Assembly: GCF_020966635.1 (NCBI RefSeq)
Contig: NZ_JAJKFQ010000002.1
Span: 186,001-250,000 of the forward strand
Direction: 5' to 3'
Origin: Stieleria sp. JC731
Lineage (GTDB): Bacteria > Planctomycetota > Planctomycetia > Pirellulales > Pirellulaceae
DNA: 64,000 nucleotides
Shown here one piece after another: positions 17,373 through 26,536 of this stretch. A program made the position numbers and the translations under genes. The notes under the pieces are model-generated. The model had not been told where the DNA came from, did no database searches, and worked only from the letters and a program-made list of their open reading frames with translations. Positions within the stretch are counted from its first letter, which is position 1; each line of letters starts with the position of its first letter.

Positions 17373-18476
17373 TTAGCGCAGCTCTCGCGTGCGGCTGCTT
17401 GCCACCCCAGCGGATACTGATGCCGTCGCAGCAGGGCTTTCGAATCGCGAGAATTCAGCAAACAGAGGCAGGTGATCGCTGATGGAGTCCGCTTGCTCCG
17501 GCGAAAGCGAAAGATCTTCAGTAAAGCTGACAACACCGGTTCGCCCGGCGTATTCCGCGGTTACATTGCGATCGATCAGAATATGATCATTGGTTTTGCT
17601 GCGACTGACATTGGTTTTGATATCACCAGCAAGTGAGATCATCCCGTTGATCTGCGAGAGCTGCCCCAGGTGGTCCGGATCGACGTTCAAGTCTCCCATC
17701 AGGATGAAGTCTTCTTCCATTCGGAGTTTGAATTCAAAGTCGCGCACGCGATGAAAAACGCTTGCCAGAATGTTGATCTCGCTGTCCTGATCGTCCGGGT
17801 CCACTTTATCGGGGTCAGTATGAACATTGATCGCGGTGAATTGAAACGGGATCTGATCGCTCCCTGCTGGTAGCACCGTTTGGAATGACGCGACCATTGG
17901 TTCCCGGTACATCCGATCGCCACTATCGAGAACCACATAGGCACTGCCAGGGACAAATCGAATGCGCGTTCGGTTGTAGACAAACGCGTAGCACTCTTGC
18001 CGAGCTTCATTGCCAATCGGTTCGCTGATGACTGCCGAAAAAGCTCCACCAGATTGATTGAGCAAATCGATCAGTTTTTGCAGCGCCGCGCCGTCCTTCC
18101 CTCGAATCTCCTGTACTGCCACGAGATCGAATCGGCTGATGATCTGAGCCAGCGTGCCCATCACATCGACACCATGTTCATTCAGCCGCGTATCAGATTT
18201 CTTCGTGCCAAAGTTTTCGATATTGAATGTCGCCAACAAAATCTTGTCTTCTGGCGATGCTTCCAACTGCTCTAAAGAAACCGTTTCGCCGCGAAAGCTT
18301 GTGTCGGCGTCTTCGGAAAGAAAGTCGTCCAGTGACGAGAAGCTCAATCCACCGGTCAGCAACAGATAGATAGCGTACAACACCCCCGCAGACGTGGCTC
18401 CGGGGCCAAACCAACGGAGGAACGGTAGGCTGCTTTTGAATGAGCTCTTCTTACGACGTTTCGAAAAAAGTCCCAC
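17373..18476 (-). CDS. Endonuclease/exonuclease/phosphatase (EEP) family protein, membrane-anchored
   Basis: A 367-residue protein. A basic N-terminus and a hydrophobic helix (about 29-46) suggest a signal anchor. The rest is a DNase I-like EEP domain with the expected motifs: ATFNIENFG, VAVQEIRG (metal-binding Glu), INVHTDP, MGDLNVDP (catalytic Asp/Asn), TNDHILI and the terminal SDHLPLFAEF with catalytic His. Members cleave phosphodiesters in nucleic acids or phosphoinositides; here an extracytoplasmic nuclease is plausible. It is divergently oriented from the DUF4112 gene. Confidence 0.88.
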   Translation of the reverse strand: MGLFSKRRKKSSFKSSLPFLRWFGPGATSAGVLYAIYLLLTGGLSFSSLDDFLSEDADTSFRGETVSLEQLEASPEDKILLATFNIENFGTKKSDTRLNEHGVDVMGTLAQIISRFDLVAVQEIRGKDGAALQKLIDLLNQSGGAFSAVISEPIGNEARQECYAFVYNRTRIRFVPGSAYVVLDSGDRMYREPMVASFQTVLPAGSDQIPFQFTAINVHTDPDKVDPDDQDSEINILASVFHRVRDFEFKLRMEEDFILMGDLNVDPDHLGQLSQINGMISLAGDIKTNVSRSKTNDHILIDRNVTAEYAGRTGVVSFTEDLSLSPEQADSISDHLPLFAEFSRFESPAATASVSAGVASSRTRELR

Positions 18477-18698
18477 TCCGGCCTCCTTGCCGAATCCGCT
18501 GTGTCGTGCAACCTAATGGAACGAAGTTGCCAAAGGAATGAATTTTGCGAGTTGATGTAACCTGCTGCCTAAATGACACCAAACGTTCCGAACCACCCAG
18601 CCTTGAGGACTTTTCCCCAAAACCGGTCAGTGCGCCTACGGAACGCAGGTTACGTGCCGCTATAGAGAACAAACCGCTCCAGGGGCAATAGCAATCCA

Positions 18699-19073
18699 AT
18701 GTCAGAGTACGAAAACATTCGACGCAGAGTCGCAAGGGTCCGCCGGATTGCGTCTTGGCTGGACAGTCGCTTCGTTATCCCCGGAACAGGTATTCGTCTG
18801 GGGCTCGATAGCCTTGTGGGTTTGTTGCCAGGGGCTGGTGACGTGGCGACAGCAGTCGTTAGCCTGTGGCTGATTGTCGAAGCCGCCCGAATGGGAGTTT
18901 CCTTTCGAACTCTGTTGAAGATGTTTATCAACCTGTTCGTCGATTCGACGTTAGGAACCATCCCGATCGCGGGGGACGTGTTCGACGTATTCTGGAAGTC
19001 CAATAACCGCAACGCAAAACTATTGGAAAAAGAGGTTGAACGAATTTACGGAATCCGCTCCGATGCCGAGTAA
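18699..19073 (+). CDS. DUF4112 membrane protein
   Basis: A 124-residue small membrane protein with the DUF4112 pattern: a basic amphipathic N-terminus, WLDSRFVIPGTGIRLGLDSLVGLLPGAGDV, a hydrophobic helix (VVSLWLIVEAARMG), and a repeated PIAGDVFDVFWKSNNRNAKLLE near the C-terminus. The two LLPGAGD/IPIAGD motifs are characteristic. Function is unknown for the family. It overlaps the next gene by 11 bp, so the two are translationally coupled. Confidence 0.88.
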   Translation: MSEYENIRRRVARVRRIASWLDSRFVIPGTGIRLGLDSLVGLLPGAGDVATAVVSLWLIVEAARMGVSFRTLLKMFINLFVDSTLGTIPIAGDVFDVFWKSNNRNAKLLEKEVERIYGIRSDAE

Positions 19074-19662
19074 TTCATCCCCAAACGACATCCCGGATTC
19101 CGAATCCCACGACGGCATCCATCCACCGGATGCTCAACACGACACTTGGCGATTTACGTTGCTGTGTCACCGAATCGGGAACGCCTTCAAGCGAACCGAA
19201 GGTGCGAAACCTAATTCATTGGATCAGGCGAGCTTGGTTCGCCAAACTGAAATCGCTGCTGGTGAATGCCACTGGGACTGGCTTTTTCAACATAGCCATT
19301 CGGAAAAGCTCTGGACCTGGGCGACAGACCCATTGATCACCCAACAACACGCGACAGAGCCATTCAGCGTTTGGGGAAACCACCAAGCGATCCGGCTTGC
19401 CGATCACCGACAGATTTACCTGGATTTCCAAGGAGACATCGGTGGCGATCGCGGTACGGTTGAACGAATTACGTCCGGCATCATTCGTTCAACCAGTCGC
19501 AACGAAGAGCAGTTCACATTCCGGGTAAAAATCCAAACGTCGACGTTCGACTGGGGAGCGACGGACATCGAAGTCGCTTTCAAAACAGACAACGCAAGGC
19601 CGGACCGTCAATCGATCGCGACGCCTTCGCCGTGGACGCTGTGGATTGGAAAAGTCAGCTGA
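19063..19662 (+). CDS. LigD 3'-phosphoesterase-domain-like protein
   Basis: A 199-residue protein starting at ATG 19063 inside the end of the DUF4112 gene. The core CHWDWLFQ, LWTWATDPL, RLADHRQIYLDFQGDIGGDRGTVERI resembles the stand-alone 3'-phosphoesterase (PE) domain of bacterial LigD, which trims 3' ends in non-homologous end joining, and short planctomycete proteins annotated as DNA polymerase ligase N-terminal domain. The expected HxD-type residues are partly visible (HWD, ADHR). No Ku or ligase gene is nearby, so a role in end joining is unproven. Its 3' end overlaps the convergent gene by 55 bp. Confidence 0.55.
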   Translation: MPSNSSPNDIPDSESHDGIHPPDAQHDTWRFTLLCHRIGNAFKRTEGAKPNSLDQASLVRQTEIAAGECHWDWLFQHSHSEKLWTWATDPLITQQHATEPFSVWGNHQAIRLADHRQIYLDFQGDIGGDRGTVERITSGIIRSTSRNEEQFTFRVKIQTSTFDWGATDIEVAFKTDNARPDRQSIATPSPWTLWIGKVS

Positions 19663-20417
19663 GAATCACGTCGATCTTCCGCCGATGCGATTCGATAGAC
19701 CGCTCCACGTGGTTCGAACTCCGCGAGAGTGCCTTCGCCTGACCGTCCTGCAAAACTGATTTGCCCTTCGGCAAGTTCGATGAATTCGACAATCACTGGC
19801 GAAGCATCCATCCCTTCGTACTTCTGCGGGATGTCGATCAACGCGACGGTCTCTCCGTCATGCGTATCCCAACGAAGATTCAGACTCGATTTGGCAAAGA
19901 TCTTCGAAATGCTGTCTTGAATGCTGACCAAGGGCAGTGGCAGCGCACCGGCATAAATCGAGTTAATTTTGATTGCCAAGCAGTTGGGTTGATCCGTCAT
20001 CTGAATTCCCAGATCACAGGAAACGACACCTTCAAAGCGACGGCTTTTGATTTGGGCGGCGGCAATGATGTTGCCTTCGTCGATTTTGATTTGCGGGTCC
20101 TGCAGTCCCTTGGCTTGCAACTTTTTAAAGTAACGTGGCATCTGATCGATCAACCACGCGTTGATTTGATTTTCAGCGAAGACGGCTTCCCAAAGGCCAG
20201 CCTGTTCAACATCCGCTTGCAATTGCTCGACACGAGCCTGCATCTTCTCGCTCGACTGAACGACTTCTGCGGTCGACGTTTTTGATGTCGAAATCGCCCG
20301 TTGATAGAACTCGGGGACTTTCTTTGTCTGGCGGTATCCCCACCATGCGCTGATCGACGCTGCAGCAACCAATCCTACGCAGACCAGCAAGACTCGCTTG
20401 ATCAGACGTTTAAACAT
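19608..20417 (-). CDS. Hypothetical membrane-anchored protein
   Basis: A 269-residue protein from ATG 20417 (20429 is an alternative). A basic start and one transmembrane helix (about 9-28) precede a heptad-like region (TAEVVQSSEKMQARVEQLQADVEQAG) likely to be coiled coil, then a beta-rich extracytoplasmic domain containing NQINAWLIDQMPRYF. I do not recognise a named family. It follows the 1003-residue secreted protein by 17 bp, so they form an operon. Its last 55 bp overlap the convergent gene ending at 19662. Confidence 0.7.
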   Translation of the reverse strand: MFKRLIKRVLLVCVGLVAAASISAWWGYRQTKKVPEFYQRAISTSKTSTAEVVQSSEKMQARVEQLQADVEQAGLWEAVFAENQINAWLIDQMPRYFKKLQAKGLQDPQIKIDEGNIIAAAQIKSRRFEGVVSCDLGIQMTDQPNCLAIKINSIYAGALPLPLVSIQDSISKIFAKSSLNLRWDTHDGETVALIDIPQKYEGMDASPVIVEFIELAEGQISFAGRSGEGTLAEFEPRGAVYRIASAEDRRDSQLTFPIHSVHGEGVAID

Positions 20418-20434
20418 GGTGCCTCGCAAGAAAA

Positions 20435-23400
20435 TTAGAATCGAATCGGACGTGGTAGCCAGTCGCGGATTCTTTCCGCAACGCTTTCACGATTTTCTTT
20501 GTTTGGACTGTCTTCTGTCGAATTTAGTTCGGCAGTGGGTTGCAGTTCCTTTTCGGAATTCCTTCCTCCGGCACCAGATGATGGTACTCGGACATGTGAG
20601 TCTGACTGGGTAAGCAAATGTCGCGCCCATCGGTTACGCAGCAACTCCGCAGCGGGAGCATATTGGCCACGCTGCAAACCCTGGATCGCTAGAAACACTT
20701 TACCTTGTAAATGTGATCGTTCCGCCTTTGTTGCAAATTCATGGTGTAGTCGGATTTCATCTATCCACAGTTTACCGGGTGACAAACTGTCGATTGTCAA
20801 TCGAATTGTCTCTAGATCTGCCGGATCGAGACCGTCGATTTCCAAAACGTTCTTTTTCGTCTGCCATTGGCCATCCGACGGCACTGACAATTGTGAAATG
20901 AATCGGACCGGCTCGCCCCCCCGGATGCCTTCCAATGAAACACGAATGTCGTGACTCGGTGGTCTCGGTTTGGCATCGTTCTTAGCAATTTCTGCACCGG
21001 CGGCACCTTCTGAAGGATTGCCCGAGAGATTGCTTGCCGCAGTCCCTGACGCATTTGCGATCGTGCCTGCATCCAAATTCAGCATCATCTCAGCAGCAGT
21101 TTGCCTGATGGGATTCACCACTGGTTTGGCTTCGGCCCGAATAGCCATCGAAACGGCAAGCCGTCCGGACACAGGAACTTTGATCGGTTCGCTGACAATC
21201 CACACGCCGCCATTGATCTGAGCGTTCGAGAACATACGAATCGAATGATCGCCTTGGCTGGCTTCTTGTGCATCGAGCTGGATCGCGTCTGCCGGATACT
21301 GTGTATGCATCCAACCGACGATCCCGACTTTTCCGGGAGTCTCAAAGTCTCCGTTGCGCAGCCCCCCATACTCGCCGGGTGAGCCCAATGTGCCAATTTG
21401 GTTGACGACGGTTGAAACGAGTGACTTGACGTTTTCTACAGCGAGGTCCTGTGACTGAAAATTTGCCTGCCAACTACGGATCGATAGGTTGGACTCTTCC
21501 GCGATCAGATTCATCATGGACGACGGCCCCAAGACGATCTTGTCGTCCGAGGAATAGACCGTACTGCTCACCAAATCGACAAGTCTGACCGCGGACGGTG
21601 TTGCCAGTCGCACCTCATTCGTCCACGGAGCCTCGTTGATGATTGTCAATCGAGTGGACTGTTGTGGCCCGGTTGTTGAAAAAACGTGCACGCCCAATTG
21701 TGATGATGACGCATCGCTGCTGGGAATCGTTCGCATCGATAGTGGGATCATGCGAATCTGAGCGATTGTGTTTTGAAGCTGAGCGTCAATCGCCACTGGA
21801 ATCGAATCGGACTTGATCACGATTCTCGCTGGACTGTCACGAACAATACGCTCAATCAAATCCGTGTTACGCAGCGGCTCAACCAGGGCATGTCCCTCTA
21901 CATCATCAACCGGGCTGATATCGACTACGGCCGCATCAATGGTCTGGGAACCCGGGTGACGAATCACATCAACGGTTGTTCCGATAGATTGGCTCCAGTT
22001 CTCAAACGCTTCGAACGCGATTTGGCTGCTCAGTTCTAACTCGATGTTGGATTCGAATTGCACCAACTGTTCAAGTACGCGTCGGTCGATCAGATGATTG
22101 TGTGGCTCCGCCCCGCCCAAACGAACGAGAATTTTATCGTACTGAAGCCAACTTGCATGGTCATCGATACGACGCGTTGCCATTTCGATCACATGCAACA
22201 AACTGGTGCTCGCGGCAAACCGCCCCGATATCGACGCTCTCGTCGGAGCATCAACCAATTGCCCAGCCCACCGCCATGAGTTGGTCGACCAGATAAGTTC
22301 GCGAGTTTGGCCTCCGCCGTCTCCTGACGCTTGTGCTTGTTCTTCCGCACTTTGTTCGCTTGGAAGGGATCGACGGAAAAGCTCAAACGAAAGAATTGAA
22401 AAATCGCCAACCTCATTCTGATTTGTCAGACGGACGAACTGAGGCTCACCGCTCCCACGATGCAGCACGTTGACATCGCCAAGCTTGATTGGCTGCGGCA
22501 AGGCGGCATCGATTTGTGGAGCGATTGAGAGGAATTGCTCCTGAACCGGACCATCGAACTCCGGTGTCGGTGAAACTTCAATCAGTAACTTCGTGGGCTC
22601 TTTCAGATTCGAGGCCGATTGAAGCGAAAGCCTGATTTGACCAAGTTCACCTGACGCTATCGCTGGCATTACCGCGATCACATTTGCCTTCGCCTTCAGA
22701 AGCTGATCTTTCAGAGGACTCTCATCTCTCCAACTAGGGATCGGAAGGGATTCACCAACACGTTTTGCACCAGGAACAAACCGAGTCGCGTCAGGAATCC
22801 AGCGTGTACCGATCCAATGGTTTGCATCAAAACGCGTCGCAGCGCCGACCGAAATCCAGCGAAGTGGTATCGTTGTCGACGCCCCGAGTTCAAGCTCTGA
22901 AGCAACGTTTAATTCGCTTGATGCCGCTTCGACCGTCACCCACGGCGTTTGTATTTGAGCAACCGTCTCACTATCGCGTAGCGAAAAGCGGTCCCAGATC
23001 TTGTCTTTGGGTTCTAACAACCGCAAACGAATCTCATAGACTCCGGCTTGGTCTGGGGAATCTGATGCGATTGAGATGGGTTCCGAATTGCCTTCGGAGT
23101 CCAACGTGACTTGCGTTTGTTCGCGTGCGACGACATTCCCGCTTTGGACTTGAACCAATTCGTATTGGAGTCGCAATCTGGCGCCGGCATGGCTGGCGAG
23201 CGAGTCAATGGAAACAGACAGTGCTGATGAATCGGATACGTTCGTAATCGGCCAGGAAGCCCTCGAACACCTCAGTCGGAATGGCTTGGTTGTTCCATCG
23301 TAGAGCGACTGAAATTTGGCGGAACGCTGATGAACATTTGCCACGGGGTTGGCAGCACAAGCTTGCCGCTTACTATCGGCAATGGCAATGATCAGCGAGA

Positions 23401-23446
23401 TGACAACCAAAACATGCAGCAACAACTCAGTTGGCATCACGCGCAT
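20435..23446 (-). CDS. Large secreted protein of unknown function with CBM-like C-terminal region
   Basis: About 1003 residues from ATG 23446, which places a signal peptide (LLLHVLVVISLIIAIA) at the very N-terminus; in-frame starts at 23521 and 23515 would add 25 or 23 residues. The protein is mostly beta-rich. A region at about residues 700-890 (NGDFETPGKVGIVGWMHTQ, SIRMFSNAQINGGVWIVSEPIKV, LWIDEIRL) resembles a carbohydrate-binding beta-sandwich of the CBM4/9 type. No catalytic motif was recognised. It heads an operon with the membrane-anchored protein ending at 19608; an envelope or polysaccharide-binding role is inference. Confidence 0.7.
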   Translation of the reverse strand: MRVMPTELLLHVLVVISLIIAIADSKRQACAANPVANVHQRSAKFQSLYDGTTKPFRLRCSRASWPITNVSDSSALSVSIDSLASHAGARLRLQYELVQVQSGNVVAREQTQVTLDSEGNSEPISIASDSPDQAGVYEIRLRLLEPKDKIWDRFSLRDSETVAQIQTPWVTVEAASSELNVASELELGASTTIPLRWISVGAATRFDANHWIGTRWIPDATRFVPGAKRVGESLPIPSWRDESPLKDQLLKAKANVIAVMPAIASGELGQIRLSLQSASNLKEPTKLLIEVSPTPEFDGPVQEQFLSIAPQIDAALPQPIKLGDVNVLHRGSGEPQFVRLTNQNEVGDFSILSFELFRRSLPSEQSAEEQAQASGDGGGQTRELIWSTNSWRWAGQLVDAPTRASISGRFAASTSLLHVIEMATRRIDDHASWLQYDKILVRLGGAEPHNHLIDRRVLEQLVQFESNIELELSSQIAFEAFENWSQSIGTTVDVIRHPGSQTIDAAVVDISPVDDVEGHALVEPLRNTDLIERIVRDSPARIVIKSDSIPVAIDAQLQNTIAQIRMIPLSMRTIPSSDASSSQLGVHVFSTTGPQQSTRLTIINEAPWTNEVRLATPSAVRLVDLVSSTVYSSDDKIVLGPSSMMNLIAEESNLSIRSWQANFQSQDLAVENVKSLVSTVVNQIGTLGSPGEYGGLRNGDFETPGKVGIVGWMHTQYPADAIQLDAQEASQGDHSIRMFSNAQINGGVWIVSEPIKVPVSGRLAVSMAIRAEAKPVVNPIRQTAAEMMLNLDAGTIANASGTAASNLSGNPSEGAAGAEIAKNDAKPRPPSHDIRVSLEGIRGGEPVRFISQLSVPSDGQWQTKKNVLEIDGLDPADLETIRLTIDSLSPGKLWIDEIRLHHEFATKAERSHLQGKVFLAIQGLQRGQYAPAAELLRNRWARHLLTQSDSHVRVPSSGAGGRNSEKELQPTAELNSTEDSPNKENRESVAERIRDWLPRPIRF

Positions 23447-23714
23447 CAACAACACGCCTGTCGGCCGATCTCGGAACACATTGCTGCGTTCGCTCGGACT
23501 TCCTTGTCCTTGCATCAACATCGTTCAGTGGTTGGATGGGATAGTCAGTTTATGGCTGCGTTGGGAATCGATCGCCCAGTCAGACCGCAAAGTCAATCAC
23601 GCCCTCCAGGCATCACTTGAGTGCAACGACAGAGATCCGCTCTCTCGTGTCGAATAAATTGCCCCAAAATCAACCTGCAATCAGCGCAGGAACCTGACCT
23701 TAGCCGCCGAGCGG

Positions 23715-24815
23715 CTACGAAGGCAAGACGAATCGATTGCGAATCCATTCAGCCGCATCATCAAGCGTTTTGTCCGCACTACGGATTTCGTAATCCAATT
23801 CGCGAATTGCACGTGAACTGTCGTACCAATGGTATTGCCCACTCATCCTGACCTGGGCACTATTGACGTCCGTTTCATTGCCACTGACCTTGGTCCATAA
23901 GTCTCCAACGAGCCCCGCCAAGTATTCGACACCGGGTCCCAATGTTTGAACCGGGGGACGGCTGTCCATGCGATTGGCCATTTCCGTCCAAAGCTCGCGG
24001 TAAGTCAGATTGTGTCCAGCCATGATGAACTGACGCCCTGATTCACCATCGTAGTCAATCGCGGAAACCACGCCTTTGGCGACATCACGTGAATCGCAGA
24101 GGCTACAACCTCCACGCGGTGCCACCGGTTTCCAACTTTTACCGACCTCGATCAGCATCCTTCCGCTGCTTGGTTTCCAATCCCATGGGCCTAGCATGAA
24201 CCCTGGATGCACGATCACGGCGTCCAGCCCTGATGCGACCGCACGATGAACCTCTTCGGTTCCTGCTCGCTTACTTTCAACGTATGCGCATGGAACTTGG
24301 CCACCCGCGTGCGCAAGCGGTGTATCTTCGTCAGCGATCATTTCTCGAGACCCCAGCGCGATCGCGTTAACGGTTCCGATATAGATCAAACGCTTCCTTT
24401 GCTGCAAACATGCCTGTGCGATCCGCTTCGTGCCATCTCGGTTGACGCGCATCGATTCCGCTTGCTGCTTCCAGCCAAGATGAATCATGGCTGCACAATG
24501 GATAACGGCATCGCAGGATTCGATTGCCGATTCGATCGGAACAGCATCGCCCGATGGCTGCCCATCGTTCTTTTGCCCGTCCGCATTGCTTGTCGGATCG
24601 TCTGCAAATTCGCCTTCGATGACCTCTAAAACCTCCAGCCCATCGGTTTGATCAGCTTGGGCGATCGGCTGCTTCGGGTTCAGCTCTATCCCCTGAAAAA
24701 CCTCTGGATCGGGTCGTTTGCGGACGAACGCGATCGAGTGATAGCCCTGTCGAGCAAGTTCGCGAATGATGGTGTTACCGAGGAGGCCCGTCGCACCGGT
24801 GACGAGGATCCGCAT
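23715..24815 (-). CDS. NAD-dependent epimerase/dehydratase (extended/atypical SDR)
   Basis: A 366-residue Rossmann-fold protein. It has the nucleotide motif VTGATGLLGNT at the N-terminus, an HCAAM segment, and YVESKRAG containing the catalytic YxxxK. Downstream features (IVHPGFMLGPWDWKPSSGRMLIEV, RDVAKGVVSA) resemble dihydroflavonol-reductase/HpnA-like SDRs. An acidic low-complexity insert of about 40 residues (about 50-95) is unusual for the family. It probably reduces or epimerises a sugar-nucleotide or lipid-linked substrate; the exact one is unknown. Confidence 0.85.
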   Translation of the reverse strand: MRILVTGATGLLGNTIIRELARQGYHSIAFVRKRPDPEVFQGIELNPKQPIAQADQTDGLEVLEVIEGEFADDPTSNADGQKNDGQPSGDAVPIESAIESCDAVIHCAAMIHLGWKQQAESMRVNRDGTKRIAQACLQQRKRLIYIGTVNAIALGSREMIADEDTPLAHAGGQVPCAYVESKRAGTEEVHRAVASGLDAVIVHPGFMLGPWDWKPSSGRMLIEVGKSWKPVAPRGGCSLCDSRDVAKGVVSAIDYDGESGRQFIMAGHNLTYRELWTEMANRMDSRPPVQTLGPGVEYLAGLVGDLWTKVSGNETDVNSAQVRMSGQYHWYDSSRAIRELDYEIRSADKTLDDAAEWIRNRFVLPS

Positions 24816-25195
24816 ATCGATCTCAATATTCGAGGACGAAAGCCGACTCGCGGGCTAGCTTTCGATTCTTTTTTAATGTTGATTTAAATTCCCTTGCCAG
24901 GGCATCCAATTAGCCAAGATCGAGGAAATCCGTTTGGAAACGTAGCAGGATTCCACCTTGGCTACCATGTGAACCGGACGAGGTGAATTGACAAGGTACC
25001 CACCCGTTGACCAACCTGTCTGCTGATCGATTTTCAGCGGATTGACTCCAGCATCCCCGTTCGGCGTACTTTCGCCCGAACACGGCTCCCGCAGAGCCTT
25101 CACTTGGGATTGCTGTCGGTGTCCAAGGATAGGGCCGAGTCCAACCATTTGGCACCGATGCCGATCCGCTTGTCCAAGAAACGAGATTGAACTGC
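24816..25195. other. Divergent intergenic region (SDR / rpe)
   Basis: About 380 bp between divergent genes. No RNA, repeat or credible ORF was seen. It must contain promoters for both directions. Confidence 0.4.
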
Positions 25196-25885
25196 ATGTC
25201 GCGAGACAAGCTGGATATTATTCGCAAGTCTGCCCCAAGTGTTCTGCCAAGCTTATTGCTGTGTGATTTCGGCGATCTGAAAGGTGAAATCGCACGCTTG
25301 GAAGACGCCGGTTCAGAAGTTCTGCACCTGGACGTCATGGACGGAAACTTCGTTGGCAACCTGACCTATGGGATGCCGATTGTCGAAGGAATCCGTCGGC
25401 ATAGTGACTTGCCAATGGATGTCCATTTGATGATCACGGATCCGTTGTCATACGCCAAACCAATGGTGGATGCGGGCGCGGACCTACTGACGTTTCATGT
25501 CGAAGCCGTCGAGGATGCTGCCGCTGTCGCAGCAAGCATCAAAGATCTCGATGTTGGCGTCGGTGTCGCATTAAACCCTGACACCCCATTGAGTGCGATC
25601 GAGTCCTGCCTCGATATCGTGGACATGGTTCTAGTGATGAGCGTCAAAGCAGGCTTTGGCGGTCAAAAGTTCAATCCGATTGCACTTGAGAAGCTTCGTT
25701 CACTGAAATCGTCTCATCCCGATCTGCTACTGGAAATTGACGGTGGCATCGATGGCGAGACAATCGGCCCGGCTCGCGCAGCTGGCTGCGATCTGTTTGT
25801 GGTTGGGTCTGCAATATTCAAGAAAGACGACTACAAGTCTGCGATCTCGCTTTTAGACGCTGCGATCGACGGAGCCGTCTCATGA
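25196..25885 (+). CDS. rpe: Ribulose-phosphate 3-epimerase
   Basis: A 229-residue TIM-barrel enzyme interconverting ribulose 5-phosphate and xylulose 5-phosphate in the pentose phosphate pathway. Family motifs are SVLPSLLLCDFGDL, HLDVMDGNFVGNLTYG (metal His and Asp), MDVHLMI and LEIDGGID. The usual MSVNPGFGGQ loop reads MSVKAGFGGQ here, a noticeable change next to the phosphate-binding site. ATG 25196 was chosen over TTG 25187. The stop overlaps the next start (ATGA), so rpe is coupled to the pseudophosphatase. Confidence 0.93.
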   Translation: MSRDKLDIIRKSAPSVLPSLLLCDFGDLKGEIARLEDAGSEVLHLDVMDGNFVGNLTYGMPIVEGIRRHSDLPMDVHLMITDPLSYAKPMVDAGADLLTFHVEAVEDAAAVAASIKDLDVGVGVALNPDTPLSAIESCLDIVDMVLVMSVKAGFGGQKFNPIALEKLRSLKSSHPDLLLEIDGGIDGETIGPARAAGCDLFVVGSAIFKKDDYKSAISLLDAAIDGAVS

Positions 25886-26475
25886 GCCGAACCGCAACGA
25901 TGACTCGTGTCTTGCTGATTCGGCCAGGCGCGACAGATTTTGATGAACAGGGTCGCATGAAGGGCTGCCTCGACATGCCATTGAGCTCTCGTGGCGACGA
26001 GCAGGTCAATGCGCTCACCGAACAGCTTGCCCACTTTGATCTGCGGACGATCTATTACGCGCCTTGCGAAAGTGCATCGGAGACCGCTCGACGACTTTCC
26101 AAGCGTTTGGTTCGCCAAGGCTGTGACACGAAAGTCAAAATGGTCGAAGCATTTCGCAACCTGGATCATGGGCTGTGGCATGGCAAACTGATCGACGAAG
26201 TTCGACGAAATCATCCTCGCGTATATCGCTTGGGTATCGAACATCCCGAGGTGTTCTGCGCCCCCGGCGGCGAACCATTGGGCGATGCACGAACTCGCAT
26301 CAGCAAGGCGATTCGCAAATGCACCAAAAAGGCTCGTGACGGTGTGATCGGACTGATTATTCCAGAACCGCTCGCGTCGGTCGCCGAAAATATCCTCAAC
26401 GGCGAAGAACTGAAAAGCCTTTGGAAACACGAAACCGATTCGGCGAATTGGACACTGATCGAAACTGAGATTTAA
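25882..26475 (+). CDS. Histidine phosphatase-fold protein lacking the catalytic histidines (pseudoenzyme)
   Basis: A 197-residue protein of the phosphoglycerate-mutase/histidine phosphatase superfamily. The fold is clear: VLLIRPGATDFDEQGRMKGCLDMPLSSRGDEQV, then IYYAPCESASETARRL, NLDHGLWHGK and APGGEPLGDAR. But the invariant RHG that carries the phosphorylated His is RPG (Pro15), and the second catalytic His region reads LIIPEPLAS instead of the usual GH-containing motif. It is therefore unlikely to be a phosphatase. It overlaps rpe by 4 bp, so a structural or regulatory role linked to Rpe is a reasonable inference. Confidence 0.82.
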   Translation: MSRTATMTRVLLIRPGATDFDEQGRMKGCLDMPLSSRGDEQVNALTEQLAHFDLRTIYYAPCESASETARRLSKRLVRQGCDTKVKMVEAFRNLDHGLWHGKLIDEVRRNHPRVYRLGIEHPEVFCAPGGEPLGDARTRISKAIRKCTKKARDGVIGLIIPEPLASVAENILNGEELKSLWKHETDSANWTLIETEI

Positions 26476-26536
26476 TTGGACTCAATGTCCAAGATTGGTT
26501 CCGATCAGCAATGCTGCCTAATCAGTGCCTGTTCGA

